Positions 1-9,597 are shown, counted from the first letter of the stretch. The stretch: DNA of 17,701 bases from Oehlia diaphana (GCA_003833135.1 QZLH01000076.1:114844-132544); one strand, 5' to 3'. Notes: generated by a model not told the origin, from the letters alone. Translations and numbers: made by a program.

Positions 1-788
1 CCACATATTCATCAACAACCAATTCCTGAGGAGTATCCTTCCAAAGATGGATTCGAAAATAATAGACAACTTAACGTAATTGCGAGAGGAATTCTTATTC
101 ATCCGGACCTAGTAAACTTATGGAAACAAATTGGCTATTATGAAATTTGTAATGACGTTAATGACTTGGTCATGCAAGGAGCACTTCTCATTCTATTCCC
201 ACCGACCTGCATCCGATTGGTCTTGCCCATCCATTGAAATAGGAGACATCTTATGGGACGCTTTCCTTGCAATTCGATCAAGTGAAACAGCTAATTAAGA
301 ACAAATTATAGACAGCTTAACGTAATGCGAGAGAAATCTTTATTAAAGATTCCGGACTTGGTGAATTTATGGAACCAAATTGGCTATTATGAAATTTGTA
401 ATGACGTTAATGACTTGGTTGCAAGGTGCACTTCTCATTCTATTCACACCAACCTGCATCCGATTGGTCTTGCCCATCCATTTAAATAGGAAACATCTTG
501 TGGGACGCTTTCCTTGCAATTCGATTAGGCGAAAATGTTTATTCGCTTTCCCATTTACCTTCAAATGCTCGTGCTGCAGAAATTACAATTATTACGGCGC
601 CAACACTAAAAAGCAACTAATTTGGTTATAATCAACCATTTTTTGAAATCTTTTTCCCCGATCAATATTTTCTTCCAATTGTTTTTAGAATGATTTTTCT
701 TGATAAAGAAAATAACAGGCGATTTAGGGTAGAAAAGTTGCTAAGTGAAGCTAACTTAATAATTATTGAAATCAAGATAATGATCTAA
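1..788 (+). pseudogene. Degenerate gene of unknown function with internal tandem duplication
   Basis: I do not recognise the family. Frame 1 is open from the window edge to a TGA at 235-237 and includes LWKQIGYYEICNDVNDLV. After a one-base shift the sense continues as IGDILWDAFLAIRS to a TAA near 295. A second copy follows (LWNQIGYYEICNDVNDLV, then LHPIGLAHP). The same shift leads into ILWDAFLAIR, GENVYSLSHLPSNARAAEIT, a TAA after LKSN, and then in the same frame FGYNQPFFEIFFPDQYF and a charged tail (RRFRVEKLLSEANL) ending at TAA 786-788. Copy A also carries a 2-bp insertion near 172 relative to copy B. Conserved peptide sense across breaks, and matching breaks in both copies, point to a real ancestral protein now inactivated. 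The 5' end lies outside the window. Confidence 0.6.
61..534 (+). repeat. Tandem duplication, unit about 246 bp
   Basis: Positions 61-287 and 307-534 are highly similar along their whole length. The shared stretches include TTGGCTATTATGAAATTTGT, CTGCATCCGATTGGTCTTGC and ACGCTTTCCTTGCAATTCGAT. The offset is 246-247 bp. The duplication lies inside the pseudogene and repeats one segment of its protein. Confidence 0.85.
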
Positions 789-1574
789 ATCGATAGAGTG
801 ACGTCTAATTCAACAAATTCAACGGTAATGGATTAGGAATGCCTGAATATAATTTTAAGATTATCAATTAGTACAAAAAAGATAAAAATCTGATATTTAT
901 TGTTTAGGTGGCAAATTTCAAGCGGACGTCCTCCCTTTTCCGGTTATTCACGAATTGGATATACGCGTACTTAAAAAAAATTTGATCTTGAAATCACAAA
1001 ATTACTTAAAATTGACAATATTTTCCCGTTACTACGTTTCTATCAACAAATCAAATCTTATCGGTAAAAACAAACGCGCCAAATTGGTCTTGTGGCGGGT
1101 CCTTCGTCATTGATACACGTACCTAACAGTATTCACGTATGGTGGCCCTCGGGTTAAAAGGAAAATACGGGCTTTGGTTTTTTTCTTTAGTTGGTAGAAT
1201 GGTAGATTTTAATTTTCTTTTTTCTTCTTTTTCTTATTATTCTTCTATTCCTTTTAATTTTATTTTAATGTTTAATCCTGTTCGATTACTGATGCTTGCG
1301 ACTATGTCACTGTCATCAGGTTCTTTCGAAGGGTGGGTCCTGTATGAGATGTGGTTAGTATGTAATTATTACCTCTGTAATTTTGTATTGTATCAACAGA
1401 TTTCCTGCCTTTCTTGAAATAAAAATAAAATAAAAATGAACGCGTAAATCGCAAGAAAATTAATAGTATGCAAAACACCATTGGATCATTCTTTTTGATC
1501 GTATTAAAGAATTTAACAACAAAAATACCCTTTCATGCTACACAAGAATAGATGTATTTACAAGAATTTTTTCT
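789..1574. other. Non-coding stretch, no supported gene
   Basis: An open frame at 1139-1417 starts at ATG and would give 92 residues. It is rich in Phe and Ser from T-rich DNA, has no recognisable motif and no clear promoter, and is not called. The rest is AT-rich spacer. A GC-richer patch near 1080-1150 may be an old repeat, but nothing in the window matches it. Confidence 0.5.
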
Positions 1575-1640
1575 TATAAAAACCTCTGAAATTCTCCTCC
1601 CTCGAAAAAAATATAAAAACCTCTGAAATCCTCCTTTCTC
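1575..1640 (+). promoter_or_regulatory. Duplicated TATA-containing promoter segment
   Basis: A 29-bp unit starting TATAAAAACCTCTGAAAT occurs at 1575-1603 and again at 1612-1640 with three mismatches. Each copy brings a TATAAAA box and a pyrimidine-rich stretch. They lie about 150 and 112 bp before the ATG of the downstream gene and are the likely core promoter. An A-rich leader and a third, weaker TATA-like site (about 1707) follow. Confidence 0.45.
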
Positions 1641-1723
1641 AAAAAAAAAAAAAAAACAAAATTATTCTTGAAAAAAAAAAATTCGCCATTTTCCATCAAT
1701 TCAATAATATATAAGAAAAAACT

Positions 1724-2515
1724 ATGGTCACTCATAATTCTTCAAATAATTTTGATGTCAATGTTTACTGCGAATCTAATTCGCAAACAACCGTTTCCCA
1801 GACGTACGATACATATTGCAATGATGTTAATAACATGATTTCTGATCAACAATTTAATGTCTCTTCACCTAATCACCAGCAGTATGATGCTAATGATGCT
1901 AATGATGCTAACTATCAACAATATAATAATCAACAATTCACAATTCCCGATCAGCAACCTAATGTTGCATCACCTAATCATAATCAGCAATATCAGCAAC
2001 ACGATATCGCTTCACCTGATAGCCAGCAACAATATGATACTAACTATCAACAACATAGTAACGCCATTTCTAACTATAGCAATAACGTCACTATCTCTCC
2101 CGGTCGGCAACCCATGTCAAACAATTACGTCACTACCTTTTCTGATCGGCAATCCAATGTTTCTTCAGCTAATTCACCTAATCATAATCAGCAACACAAT
2201 ATTGCATCACCTAATCATCAGCAGCAATATGCTGCTAATTATCAATATATTCATCAACCCGATTCTCATAATCACCACCACAATTATCAACAATCCAGTG
2301 ATAATAATAATCACGATCCAAACAATACTAATCACAATAATAACCAACCACCTTTGTCTAATAATAATTCATCCCCGCAATTCTCTTTACCTCAATCTGG
2401 TATATCTCTTAACATTACCATTAATTATCCTCAGTCAAATTTTATCATTGTTCCTAATATGGATATTCAGCAAGTTCTTGCTTTTTTGAATAATATTTCG
2501 GGATTTCAACGATAA
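1724..2515 (+). CDS. Gln/Asn/His-rich prion-like protein, single exon
   Basis: The 263-residue protein starts MVTHNSSNNFDVNVY and is dominated by Asn, Gln, Ser, His and Tyr, with almost no Lys, Arg or Glu. The first ~215 residues are low complexity. They repeat a loose unit of the form (A/S)SPNHQQQYxxNYQQ and include a DAN triplet repeat encoded by three 9-bp units at 1885-1911. The last ~42 residues change character: ISLNITINYP, then FIIVPNMDIQQVLAFLNNIS. They look like a short folded or membrane-binding module. There is no signal peptide. The ATG follows an A-rich leader and two TATA-containing repeats; an AATAAA lies 18 bp past the stop. Such compositions are known in prion-like domains of fungal RNA-binding and transcription proteins, but no catalytic or nucleic-acid-binding domain is visible, so the role is unknown. 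That it is a real gene rests on the long frame, the consistent composition and the flanking signals. Confidence 0.7.
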   Translation: MVTHNSSNNFDVNVYCESNSQTTVSQTYDTYCNDVNNMISDQQFNVSSPNHQQYDANDANDANYQQYNNQQFTIPDQQPNVASPNHNQQYQQHDIASPDSQQQYDTNYQQHSNAISNYSNNVTISPGRQPMSNNYVTTFSDRQSNVSSANSPNHNQQHNIASPNHQQQYAANYQYIHQPDSHNHHHNYQQSSDNNNHDPNNTNHNNNQPPLSNNNSSPQFSLPQSGISLNITINYPQSNFIIVPNMDIQQVLAFLNNISGFQR

Positions 2516-2532
2516 AATGTTAATTTGTTAGT

Positions 2533-2538
2533 AATAAA
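2533..2538 (+). terminator. AATAAA poly(A) signal
   Basis: A canonical AATAAA lies 18 bp after the stop of the Gln/Asn-rich gene, followed by T-rich sequence. Confidence 0.5.
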
Positions 2539-2539
2539 A

Positions 2540-4240
2540 TTTTCGATTTCATTCTATATTTCATTATTCTCTTTATTTCTTTAGTCATATTCTAGCATAA
2601 TATATATATGTAGTAGTTGCTATAGTAGCGCAGAAATAAATTGTATAACCATTTTATCTTGACATTATTTAAATAAAATATTAATTTTTTAAAACTGTAA
2701 AAGGACTATACATTTTGTTATTTATATAATACGCATGTCATCACATGATATTTACTAATGAAATTATTACGCCTGGCTGATAAACAAATTATTGGAAATA
2801 AATTAAGCATTTTGTGTTGTTACAATAAGCGCTGAGTGTATTTTATTTAAAAATTTTTTTTTTCTATCGATGCTGTGATATACTTACTAGCAACATAATG
2901 TCAATACACCAATTACTAACAACTAGAAACGTTGCAAAAAGCACAATATTTTAAAAATAAACGTTCATATTCCGATTTACGTTCTTGAAGTTCTCTAAGG
3001 GCGCAATCAATTTGATTGTGTAAATCCACTAATTGTGAGTGGTCCTTATTGTTATATACATACGCATTAAAAAATTTTATTTTGTGACGCAATGGTTTCT
3101 ACAAAGTAAAAAAGTAATTCATGAGGAAAGATTGCATTTGTAAGACAAATTGTCTTATAATTTGTATTATGGATAATAGGGTTCTTTTCCCGAAAGAAAA
3201 ATACCCTAATGTTCCCTTCCCATGAAATAAATGTGCAATCCCCTGGAGCGTGTCACTCATTAAATATTAACCTATTTTAAACAACTATTTTAAACTAAAC
3301 TTAATAATTTCCCGGCTATCTATATGAGACCGGGAAATAAGTAAACGAAGATTCCCGGTCATTTATAAACTCAGCTAATCGCTCGCAATTTTAAAATTAG
3401 TAAGAAGGTGATGAGTGACACTTAGTGCGACAGGGGGATTACTATTTTAATTATCCGGGATCCTAGTCAAAATACAAAAATATTATCAATAGAATTAAAT
3501 AAATAAATTATCAAATCACGATGCACAATTTCTTCATAACTAACGATTAATTAATAAAGGGGAAAATTTGCCAAATTCATTTTCATAAAGGGTCCATATG
3601 ATTTAAAGAAAGATTTACCAAGATTAAACATATTAAATGCTATAGTTAATCTCAAGTATGGTTGTATTCTTATATTATTACTGATTATTTACTAAAACTG
3701 CCCCTATGACACCCAAAAATCTGCCCAAAAAATTCCGCACAGGGCCGGCACTATGCAGTAACACGTGAATAACCTGTGACGACTAATTGCGTGGCAAATA
3801 GGATTTTGACTAACCGAAAAAAACCAAGTCCCTCAGATACTAATATAGAAAATGGAAACACAGAGGGACGTGACATATATGATGAATAAATTCACTATTG
3901 CGGAATTTTTTCGGGGTTAATTATTTACTGATTATTCTGCGGGGAACACAATGATCTTGACTATTAAAGATTAGCTGTGAACTTAAATATCCTTTGTCCT
4001 CCCTAAATACCGGTTTAAACATGTTTTTTTTTATTATGGTTAACGTTCTAGGGTAAAAAAAAAAAAATTTTTTTTTTCCTTTTTTTTTATTGTTCATAAA
4101 TGAATTTAATATAAACAAATTTTCGTCAGAAAACAGAAGAAATATCAAAAATATCAAATCTTGAAGCAAATCATTTTCTTAACAGTGGGAACGGATAATT
4201 ATTTTTATGCGGTGACTTACCTTAAAAAAATTTTTTAAAA
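2540..4240. other. Intergenic region with repeats, no supported gene
   Basis: No convincing coding sequence was found. It holds a perfect 17-nt palindrome at 3141-3157 (TAAGACAA, A, TTGTCTTA), a decayed inverted-repeat element at 3237-3440, and a small inverted repeat GTCCCTC/GAGGGAC at 3828-3834/3863-3869. Adjoining A and T runs near 4055-4090 could pair. A minus-strand open frame at 3921-4169 spans these homopolymers and is treated as chance. Confidence 0.6.
3237..3440. mobile_element. Decayed miniature inverted-repeat element
   Basis: Outer arms AATCCCC (3237-3243) and GGGGATT (3434-3440) enclose a perfect 11-bp inverted repeat, GTGTCACTCAT (3250-3260) with ATGAGTGACAC (3411-3421). Inside is a 9-bp hairpin, ATTTCCCGG (3307-3315) with CCGGGAAAT (3330-3338), and a further TTCCCGGTC half near 3352. 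The nested symmetry suggests a MITE-like relic. Exact ends and target duplication are not clear. Confidence 0.4.
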
Positions 4241-4241
4241 A

Positions 4242-4249
4242 TATAAATA
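4242..4249 (+). promoter_or_regulatory. TATA box of membrane protein gene
   Basis: TATAAATA lies about 240 bp before the chosen ATG at 4484. The intervening leader is T-rich and contains a degenerate tandem repeat. Confidence 0.35.
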
Positions 4250-4330
4250 AGCGCTCACAATAATTATTGATATGATAAAAAAGTACTTCATAAATATTTC
4301 CTTTCAGTTTTCTATAATAATTTTCATCTT

Positions 4331-4432
4331 TTCGTTATCTTAATATCTTCGTTATCTTAATAATTTTATTTCCTCGTTATTTTAAAATTTCATCTATTTG
4401 TTATCTTAATAATTTTCATCTCCTTGTTATCT
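4331..4432 (+). repeat. Degenerate ~25-bp tandem repeat in the leader
   Basis: The motif CGTTATCTTAATAATTTTCA recurs imperfectly. Its GTTAT core lies at 4334, 4351, 4376, 4400 and 4426, a spacing of 17-26 bp. It sits in the probable 5' untranslated region of the gene starting at 4484. Confidence 0.5.
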
Positions 4433-4483
4433 TCCTTTTCTTTTATCCATCAGCTGGTCTCTTGGATTTACTTTATCCTAAAA

Positions 4484-5416
4484 ATGAATTCACTAGTTGT
4501 TCTTTATAGAATACTTCGTAAATTTTATAAAGGGTTAAAGCGTATAGAAAAGGTTTTCTTGTACACATATATTATAGATATGTTCATATATAGTTTTCTG
4601 TTCGTTGGCACTTTAATCTTAACAGGAGAATTCGACATGTATTTTATACTTATTCCATTAATATTTTTTCCTATAATATCAAGGATGATTATGGTAATAT
4701 AATATTTTATGCTGAAGATTGTTTAATGTATTAATACTAACTATTAATTTATTTTATTATTTGTAGTTCTATAGTAAAACCGTTTATCATGGATTAGCAT
4801 TCCTTGGTGTACATATATTTCCTGTTGTTGGAGGGATAGCTAGTTTTTATACTCAATATTTTCATTGTAGAGACCGTATTAAATCATGTTTTGCAAATCT
4901 TAAGTTTTATATAATAGGTTCATCTTTTTTAATTGCAATTTCAATTTTATTTCAATTACTATATACATTATATGTGTACTTAATATGGAAGAAAGGGTAA
5001 GTGATAATATTTTTTTAATTTGTAACCAAAAAAATAAAAAATATTAAATTAAATTTATTTATTTCATTTTTTTTTTTTTATCTTAGAATATGGCCTCTAA
5101 TATATGAATTCAAATATTCTAGGCATGATGAGATTAAAGGTAGATAATCCATTTATTCAAATCCTTCAGCGTATATATATTTATTTAGTTTCTAAATTTT
5201 TCTTTTTCTTTTTTTGGCTTAGAAATGCATGCAATATATGAGGTCCAATTTCCATTGTTTCATGCCCAGATAATGATTATAGGGTTATTGTTAGTTGCTT
5301 ATTTAGTAGGGATAAATGTTGCAAACCTGTTAGCACTAACAAAAAGACGAATTAGTTCTCGAAACCTATTTATCAATTATCAAGTGCCATTCAACATAAT
5401 ATTGTTAACCAAATGA
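4484..5416 (+). CDS. Multi-pass membrane protein, four exons
   Basis: Exons 4484-4693, 4767-4996, 5087-5139 and 5223-5416 join without a frame break into 228 residues. All three introns are GT..AG (73, 90 and 83 nt). I chose ATG 4484 (MNSLVVLYRILRKFYKG); the frame is open further upstream, but only with a TTG start. Hydrophobic segments lie near residues 24-46, 52-72, 77-99, 116-143 and 179-208, separated by charged loops (HCRDRIKS; KYSRHDEIKE; LTKRRISSRN). This is an integral membrane protein of five or more helices. There is no signal peptide and no motif that fixes a family; it does not resemble the receptor at 11573. The last exon could splice at 5384 (phase 0, weak GTGCCA donor) into the membrane exons at 5906-6574, which would make one protein of about eight helices. 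If not, it ends VPFNIILLTK. Confidence 0.65.
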
Positions 5417-5432
5417 TCGTGTGACCGACGAT

Positions 5433-5529
5433 CATGTTACGAATGTTGCAAATGTTACGAATGTTCGATATGTTTAACATATGCAACATATTTAACATAT
5501 AGCACATATTTAATATATTTAACATATAA
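5433..5529 (+). repeat. 9-bp minisatellite with an orientation switch
   Basis: Units of 9 bp run without gaps: CATGTTACG, AATGTTGCA, AATGTTACG, AATGTTCGA, TATGTTTAA, then after the switch AACATATGC, AACATATTT, AACATATAG, CACATATTT, AATATATTT, AACATATAA. The first half carries ATGTT and the second its complement AACAT. The centre TATGTTTAACATA (5469-5481) is a perfect palindrome around one T. The array can fold back on itself and lies just after the last clean exon of the membrane protein gene. Confidence 0.75.
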
Positions 5530-5905
5530 CATTTATTAAACGTGTAGCAGTTATACAATATATTAAACATGATTAGCATAGATTTTATTGTTATAAATAT
5601 ATGTGTTCCAAGTCAATGTAAAAACGGATAATTATATCTTGAATTAATAAAGCATTTATTTAAGAATTATCTCATTGTTTAATTTTAGGTTTTGTTATAT
5701 TGTGAATCAATATTTGACGTCTGAGTGTACATGCTAGAGTATGCATTACCGTATTCGCATTTGATTGAATTTACATTTGTTTTATTGTGTAACCTTCGTA
5801 AATTGATCGGCAGTGATACATTTTTTAACATTTTAATATAATTTATTTCACTACGCGTTATTAACATTTATTTTTAATTATTATTCCTTCTGCTTACCAT
5901 ATCAG

Positions 5906-6574
5906 ATATATATACACGCTTATTTTTATAAGCATTCAAGAACTGGCATAACAATATTCCTTTATTATTCATTTTTTATGCTCAAAGGTGTAAGTACATT
6001 TTTTTTTTGTTCTTTAATATAATTTTATTATACTAAAACAATTTACATCAACATATTTAGGTGAGGGATGAAAAACATTATTTAATGTTTATCGTGTATA
6101 TAGGAAATTTTATTCAAGCCTTATTATTATATTTTGATATGTCTAGTCTCTGTGAACGAAATAATAAATTAATACAATTTCAGTATAGTATGCATATGTG
6201 TACATTTTTATTATATGGTAATAATAATTTCGCATAATTTTATATTGTTTTTAAATTAGTCTATAAAAAATTATACTAATGATTCTTTTTTTTTAAAATA
6301 TATATATGTAATAGCATGTCTATGGTGGATCGTTTTGGCATTATCAACATGGAACACTATTAGATGCTATAAAAATTTTGGTAACTTTATGGCATTCTAC
6401 AGTATGTAATTTTTATTCTTCATTCTAATTATTCATTTTTTTTCCCTCAATACTAATAATTAATTAACTCTTTAAATAGTATAATACGAACCACCTCCTC
6501 CGGAATTTAAATCTGACAGAAAATTGGTAAAAAGAGAATCAAGTAGTATGGCAAAGCATTCACACATCGTCTAA
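5906..6574 (+). pseudogene. Further membrane exons and basic C-terminal tail, in-frame stop at a splice junction
   Basis: Four exon-like pieces follow one another in frame: 5906-5989 (includes HSRTGITIFLYYSFFMLKG), 6061-6187 (VRDEKHYLMFIVYIGNFIQA), 6315-6401 (CLWWIVLALSTWNTIRCYKN) and 6480-6574 (YEPPPPEFKSDRKLVKRE, ends HSHIV). The introns are 71, 127 and 78 nt, GT..AG, with TACTAA-type branch points at about 6031, 6274 and 6451. Three membrane helices and a proline-rich, basic tail are predicted. Joining the last two pieces creates ATA TAA directly at the junction, so the tail is reached only past a stop. If the last intron were retained, the frame would end at 6407-6409 (FMAFYSM). The pieces may be the 3' half of the gene at 4484, or a tandem relative. 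The upstream join is not certain. Confidence 0.5.
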
Positions 6575-8246
6575 ATTAAGTGAAGATTAATATTATAAAA
6601 TTTAAAAATGGATTTTAAAAGGTAAATTTTTTTTTTAGAAAAAATGTACAATTATAATAGAAAGTTACAATTATTTTTAATAAATAACATAAAAGTTTAA
6701 TAAAAATAAATTTTCTCTAACAAATGCACGTAACAACTACTGAAGTATTAAGTTAAAGCTAAATTACGAAATAAATAATTTAAATTTATTCGTGATTAAT
6801 CGATGAATTTTTCTACTGAATATTCTTAATATTATCGCCGTTTTTCAAATGATGTACGCAGTTTATTTGTGATTGTATATTCGAATACCTGATAGGAAAC
6901 GCAATCACACTTATTCTTCGGTCAAGCGAGTCAAGCGTTCACCTCTATATAAAAAATATGGAAAATATTCAAAAATGTGACCGCACGCCATATTGTATCT
7001 GAAGGTTATTATCATTATTAGAAAAAGAGGTAGACTTATTCTTATCACGTGATTTTCCTTGATTTAATCGCCATAAAAATTCTTCCGGCCAGCATTACAG
7101 TATTAAAAAATTAACCATGTGACAAATTTACAATCTGTGACAAAAGCATAGACAATTGTAATTAATTTATAAATTTTCTCTAATTATTTAAAAAATCGTT
7201 ACATATTACAGTTTCGTTATTTTAATTTGTTTTTCTACAACATTATTATTTTCTTTTTATTTGTTCTACGCATTATAGTAATATCATAATTAATTTGAGT
7301 TTAACAATATTGAAGTCAAAGTATCAAATTTCCTCTACTGCGAAAAATCAAAATACTTCTGTTTATAATTTATGTATTTGTATATCATATATCATTATAA
7401 TATAGTAAAATATGATAAATTTATAGCGACGCATTGAACGCTATATAATAAAATTTTAAAATAAAGCAAATTTCAGCATAGTGAATATCAGCTTGAGCAA
7501 ATTAAAAATTTAAATTATTTAATCAAACATAAATATTTCTACATTTTAATATTTGGTACCTTATTTACTGTAATTTTATCATATTTAACCTCCAGATTCA
7601 TATTGGATGGGTTTTACTTACTGTATCAATAACATTTTAGGTCGTATACTTTCTAAAAAATCATGATTAATCATCTGCATTTATGTATATGTTACAATCT
7701 CAAATTGTCCGTTTCTTGCTAAAAGCATCAAAATTATCAAAATGTTAAGATTGTACAAATCTACTATCAATCAGTAGAAACTAGAATACATTTAATTTCT
7801 GCTAAATTACGATATAAAAAAAATATCGATCTAATATTGTGGACCAAAAAAGCGAAAATCAAAAAATCTTCAAATATCGCGATAAATTTTTAATTAATTT
7901 TATGAATTTAAATTTATTTTGCGTTTTTTTTTTATAAAATAATTTATTAAAATCATATACTTTTAAAGCCAAAGATGAGCTAATGATGATGAACTTAGAA
8001 CCGGTACAAAAAGCCCTTAACCGCTTATTCCAAGATCTACAGAAAAAAAAATTAATAGGTTGGGTAGGATATACGTTTCTACTATTTTCAATAATTAACC
8101 ACTGCATGTCTCATTAGATATAAGATATTCCGGCCATTTTTTCCCACAACGTCTATTTCAACTTATTTTTTGTTATTGCCCATAAGTTATCGATACTCGA
8201 CAGGGTTTAAAGTATGATCGACATCGCGTGACATATCATGCAACGT
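6575..8246. other. Intergenic AT-rich region, no supported gene
   Basis: No multi-exon frame was found. Minor structures are a 7-bp inverted repeat GTGATTG/CAATCAC (6869-6875/6902-6908), TATAGCG/CGCTATA with a 10-nt loop (7422-7428/7439-7445), and a tandem GTCAAGCGA repeat near 6921. A minus-strand open frame at 7859-8107 lies opposite a more protein-like plus-strand stretch, listed separately. Confidence 0.5.
7930..8116 (+). pseudogene. Possible coding fossil
   Basis: A plus-strand frame bounded by stops reads SYTFKAKDELMMMNLEPVQK, then ALNRLFQDLQKKKLIGWVGY, and ends TAG. The stretch is amphipathic and charged, unlike the hydrophobic or Asn/Lys-rich translation typical of the surrounding AT-rich DNA, so it may be an exon or gene fragment. 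There is no plausible start, and no family is recognised. Confidence 0.2.
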
Positions 8247-8741
8247 TAGGGTGCGCGGTCAACTAATTAAATCAAAATATACTGTATATGGACCCAAATA
8301 AAATTTACTATTACATTTATAATAAATTTCTTACTAAATTGATATGTTTTCATACTTCCATAACATTAAATCCTCCTAATTATTTACATTCAAAATTCTT
8401 CTTTTGTGCGACAGTCTGTTTTTTCCAAGAAGATCGTCTATCTCAAAAATAAATAAAATAACACTTTCGGACTTATTTACATAAAGAAAAAATATTTTCT
8501 TTAGCGTTTTTTCAAAAAGCGAGACTGTCACATTATTCTTCAAGTTTTTGGATATTTATTTAAAATTTTTTATTTTCTGAATGTAATGTTAGTTAACTAC
8601 AAAGTTATAAAAGTTTTAAGATTTCAGACTTTTAACGGGTAATACCACTAATTTTATGAAAGTTGTATTATTGCATGAAAAATCTTTAATAGTAAATTTA
8701 TTATATGGGTCCATATATAGTTTAGTTTATCGCGCACCCTA
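8247..8741. mobile_element. 495-bp miniature inverted-repeat element, TA-flanked
   Basis: The ends are perfect inverted repeats, TAGGGTGCGCG (8247-8257) and CGCGCACCCTA (8731-8741). The symmetry continues imperfectly for about 60 bp, including TATATGGACCCA/TGGGTCCATATA. A second inner pair, GACAGTCTG near 8410 and GAGACTGTC near 8521, adds to the fold. No transposase frame is present. The TA at each end fits TA target duplication as in Tc1/mariner-type elements. It is non-autonomous and old. Confidence 0.65.
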
Positions 8742-9024
8742 ATGTACAGTAACGTGCCTTCCAACGGTTCTATGAGGATATTTTTATACCTATATTTTCC
8801 AATTATCTTGCTAAAGTTCAGTTCTTATGGAAGGAGAATGAATCAATTGAATCATGTCTTACATAACTAAATAATTATACTGAAACACTTGCAGTAATTT
8901 AATGGTCGTCCATTCGAACATGCTTTAATGGTTTTTTCAATTTTTCTATAGCGAATATTATGTAATTCCTGTGCATTATGTATACCGTTTTCCACAAATT
9001 TAATAAGTTTCATAATAATAAATA

Positions 9025-9139
9025 CCGTATTCTTCCGAAATTAAGCTCCTAATTTTTTTGCACATAATTCCGGCCGGAACAAACATAATTTTTCATAATT
9101 CTAGCCGGGGTACTTATTTTTAGTTACGGAAGAATACGC
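9025..9139. mobile_element. 115-bp Tc1/pogo-type MITE with TA duplication
   Basis: CCGTATTCTTCCG at the left end pairs with CGGAAGAATACGC at the right (12 of 13 positions). TA flanks both sides (9023-9024, 9140-9141). Inside is a perfect 12-bp palindrome TTCCGGCCGGAA (9068-9079) and a second related half, CTAGCCGGGG (9101-9110). There is no coding capacity. Confidence 0.6.
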
Positions 9140-9561
9140 TATTTCATTGCGGTTATGAAATAAGATTGTAAGTTGTCGAACGTAATCAAAACATTACGTA
9201 CTTAAGTAGTACCAAATTGGCCAATTTTTAAACCATGTTGATCATGTAATACTGTATATTGTATATAGAATGCAGGTTATACCAATTTACAGCACATAAA
9301 AATAAAAAATGAATGTTAAGGTGGTAATGTGAAGAAGTCAAGAAGGAGCCAGGGAGAAAAAAGAAATGAGCTGGCTTTTTCCGTAAAAGGTTCATATTTC
9401 CGGAATTAACAACCTTATATCGCGGAATTTATCGAATTATTTACATTTTCCGTGAATGTTTTACAGAAATAACGGATAAATTTTTTTATAGGGTAGAAGT
9501 TGGAACCGACCATAAAAATTATAAACGGATTAACTCGAATGCTTATAATCGATTGATTAAA

Positions 9562-9597
9562 TTTTTTTTTTTTTTTTTTTTTTTTTTGTTTCAAATT

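Noticed and set aside
1139..1417. 92-codon plus-strand frame
   Set aside because: Phe/Ser-rich translation of T-rich DNA, no motif, no introns or promoter.
1857..2489. 210-codon frame overlapping the prion-like gene
   Set aside because: It is a shadow frame: the repeated CAA/AAT codons of the real gene lack stops in the +1 frame. The Ile/Thr-rich product has no independent signals.
3921..4169. 82-codon minus-strand frame
   Set aside because: It runs through adjoining A and T homopolymers and has no domain-like features.
5391..5579. Minus-strand frame coding MLN/CYM repeats
   Set aside because: It simply translates the 9-bp minisatellite.
5685..5867. 60-codon minus-strand frame
   Set aside because: It lies opposite a more protein-like plus-strand frame and shows no motif.
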